Origin: Clostridium acidisoli DSM 12555
Lineage (GTDB): Bacteria > Bacillota > Clostridia > Clostridiales > Clostridiaceae
DNA length: 64,000 nt
Direction: 5' to 3'
Assembly: GCF_900176305.1 (NCBI RefSeq)
Contig: NZ_FWXH01000002.1
Span: 186,001 to 250,000 of the forward strand
Part shown: in pieces, positions 62,600-64,000 of the stretch
Numbering within the stretch: position 1 is the stretch's first letter
Layout of the letters: the number at the start of each line of letters is the position of its first letter
The notes under the pieces: model-generated
The model's input: the letters and a program-made list of their open reading frames with translations, nothing else
What the model was told of the DNA's origin: nothing
Database searches by the model: none
Position numbers and translations under genes: made by a program

Positions 62600-63706
62600 T
62601 TATTTCAATCCTTTTAATCTTCCATGAGCTTTCTCTTGCTTAAACTCAAAAGTATATTCTCCAAGAACTTGCCCTTGTGTAGAGTCTCCTTTTTTACCTA
62701 AGTAAGTATGTCCAAAACCCCTACCCCTTAAAGGAAGAATTCTCATTCTATTAACATCAGTTATAATTAATTCATCTGGATTAAGGTTTATATCTAGTGT
62801 AATATCAAATTCTCCAAAGTCAGTTACTATAGTTTTTACAGTGTTACCTCTTACATCATCAGTCCTTTGAAGAAGCAGTTTATCGCTTAGCAAATTGGAT
62901 ATAACTCTCTTTTGATGTGCTCCTACCATAACCGTATAGTTACCACCATCTTTAAATCCACCTACTTGATAAATACTTTGTGCTAAATCATTTATCATAT
63001 CAAGTGATAAATCTGCTCCACCTGCATCAACTACATTTGTTTGAATAAAGTTCCTTATACCCCTCATCATTCTTGTATTTCCATCATTAAATGGAAGCCC
63101 TGATATAATAGCCTTCTCAAGTTGCAATGCAAGTTCAAGCTGTTTCTTTTGCTTTTCACTTTCATATAAGTCATCCATTCCATACTGTTGAACTGCCTCA
63201 GCTGTACCAGTTATATCAACGGTATCATCAAATATTTGTGTAATATTTGAAACTGGTACTCTAGCTTTGTATCTTCCATCTCTTGCGTCAGAACCTTCTA
63301 CGCCATAGACAAACATTGCTTCTAAAATATCTCCTGCAGCAATAGCACCTGGTGTTGTTGAAGATAAACCTCTAGTAACTGTTATTTTATTAGTAGTTGT
63401 ATCTACCGCAGTTACTAACATGAGTTCATCATTGTGCTTTATAACTAAGTTAGATCTGAAAGGTTCCAAACTTGCTACTACAATTTGTGTATCTGTAGCT
63501 GCTACCGCTGTTGTTACCACTGCCTTAGTATCAAATAATTGATCCTCAAACCATTCATGTTTAGTAGATATAGCAACATCTGTATCATTTGAACCACCTA
63601 GTCCAAGTGCTGAAATAATTGGTATTTGATATGGGTTTAGAAGTAATATTTCGTCTACTACGTCCTGTCTTACTCCTATAAGTTCACTTGTATAAATTCT
63701 TGGCAT
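62600..63706 (-). CDS. Major capsid protein (SU10/DUF5309 type)
   Basis: A 368-residue protein of the HK97-fold capsid type labelled SU10 or DUF5309: IYTSELIGVRQDVVDEILLL, HEWFEDQLFDTKAVVT, NFIQTNVVDAGGADLSLDMI, YTVMVGAHQKRVISN and ELIITDVNRMRILPLRGRGF. It lies just after the scaffold gene. Confidence 0.88.
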   Translation of the reverse strand: MPRIYTSELIGVRQDVVDEILLLNPYQIPIISALGLGGSNDTDVAISTKHEWFEDQLFDTKAVVTTAVAATDTQIVVASLEPFRSNLVIKHNDELMLVTAVDTTTNKITVTRGLSSTTPGAIAAGDILEAMFVYGVEGSDARDGRYKARVPVSNITQIFDDTVDITGTAEAVQQYGMDDLYESEKQKKQLELALQLEKAIISGLPFNDGNTRMMRGIRNFIQTNVVDAGGADLSLDMINDLAQSIYQVGGFKDGGNYTVMVGAHQKRVISNLLSDKLLLQRTDDVRGNTVKTIVTDFGEFDITLDINLNPDELIITDVNRMRILPLRGRGFGHTYLGKKGDSTQGQVLGEYTFEFKQEKAHGRLKGLK

Positions 63707-63718
63707 GTCTAATCACTC

Positions 63719-64000
63719 CTATTTTTCATTTATTTTCGCCTGTTCTATTTTTTGTTTCATTTTTGCGTAAGCAACTCTATCTTCCATTTTTCCTGTTCTA
63801 CTAGCTTTAGCTCTTAAGGTTTCAAGTTCTTTTGATAGATCTACAGTACTTCCAGTTTTAGGTGCAGTACTGGAAGCTTTAATTCTTTCATCTACTGCTT
63901 GACTAAGGGCAGCTTTAAATGCCTTCTCAAAGTTATCAATATTTTCTTTAGTCTTATCTGCATCATTAGTAGCCAGCATATCTACAAAACTAACAGGTAA
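63719..64000 (-). CDS. Phage scaffold protein (DUF4355-like), 5' part outside the window
   Basis: Ninety-three C-terminal residues, open to the right edge: LPVSFVDMLATNDADKTKEN, then FKAALSQAVDERIKA and ETLRAKASRTGKMEDRVAYA. This matches the end of DUF4355 capsid scaffolding proteins. An ATG at 63979 is internal to that family pattern and is not the likely start. Confidence 0.75.
   Translation of the reverse strand, partial: LPVSFVDMLATNDADKTKENIDNFEKAFKAALSQAVDERIKASSTAPKTGSTVDLSKELETLRAKASRTGKMEDRVAYAKMKQKIEQAKINEK

Larger units (their letters stand above)
36236..64000. mobile_element. Siphovirus-type prophage, right part outside the window
   Basis: From at least 43.3 kb to the right edge the minus strand carries a complete ordered set of scaffold, capsid, connector, tail, baseplate and lysis genes. 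The left arm (36.2-43.2 kb) holds regulators, toxin-like and defence-like genes. The left boundary is uncertain: 36236, where the oxidoreductase is cut, or about 38,162, where an RNase P RNA-like 3' end occurs. No integrase other than the serine recombinase at 34312, which belongs to a different junction, is present, so the prophage integrase should lie beyond 64,000. Confidence 0.85.

Overview
The window reads as a low-GC Firmicute of the Clostridium sensu stricto type. The evidence is a strongly AT-rich sequence, the gene order hfq-miaA-mutL-mutS-miaB, an IspH-ribosomal S1 fusion gene (a clostridial trait), a glycyl radical enzyme, frequent TTG starts with strong Shine-Dalgarno sites, and clostridial small proteins. 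The species cannot be fixed from this alone.

Positions 1-29,300 are ordinary chromosome. The minus-strand block 1-7,850 holds a methionine gamma-lyase-like gene, hfq, and tRNA-modification and mismatch-repair genes. Next come a probable spore-associated protein, small peptides, a GNAT enzyme, ispH-S1, cmk, a flavoprotein, an RpiR regulator and rluB. Positions 16.1-18.4 kb hold a bactofilin-like protein, a small membrane protein and a DUF6465 protein. A Fur-boxed ferrous iron operon (feoA-feoA-feoB-feoC) fills 18.4-21.5 kb. A glycyl-radical sugar catabolic cluster (fructose-6-phosphate aldolase, activase, glycyl radical enzyme, divergent DeoR regulator) fills 21.6-26.4 kb. An aldo/keto reductase, a pentapeptide-repeat protein and a PyrK-like electron-transfer flavoprotein follow.

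Positions 29,352-36,241 hold an FAD oxidoreductase gene split by a 5.9-kb element. The element carries a large serine recombinase, and a 7-bp core (CATGCAA) is repeated at both junctions. Precise excision restores the oxidoreductase reading frame through this junction. The recombinase gene itself runs across the right junction, so its C-terminus differs between integrated and excised states. Inside are a left-handed beta-helix protein, a TIM-barrel protein, gene remnants, duplicated segments and two small genes of unknown role. The oxidoreductase is cut a second time at about 36,236.

From about 36.2-38.2 kb to the right edge lies a siphovirus-type prophage, mostly on the minus strand. Read right to left it has scaffold, major capsid, connectors, major tail protein, tail chaperones, tape measure, distal tail, baseplate and tail fibre proteins, then a lysis cassette. 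Its left arm is the accessory region of most interest. A secreted 39-aa propeptide follows an HTH plus TPR receptor of RRNPP (PlcR/PapR) type. Divergent to it is a three-gene operon ending in a 649-aa protein with a HEPN-like RX4H motif. Shared operator-like repeats lie between them. I infer a peptide-signalling module controlling a phage-borne defence or exclusion operon. Three reading-frame lesions (receptor, membrane gene, 240-aa gene) suggest it is decaying, or that recoding or sequencing error is involved. A type I toxin-antitoxin-like locus with a decayed second copy, and a fragment resembling the 3' end of RNase P RNA, lie nearby at the probable prophage edge.
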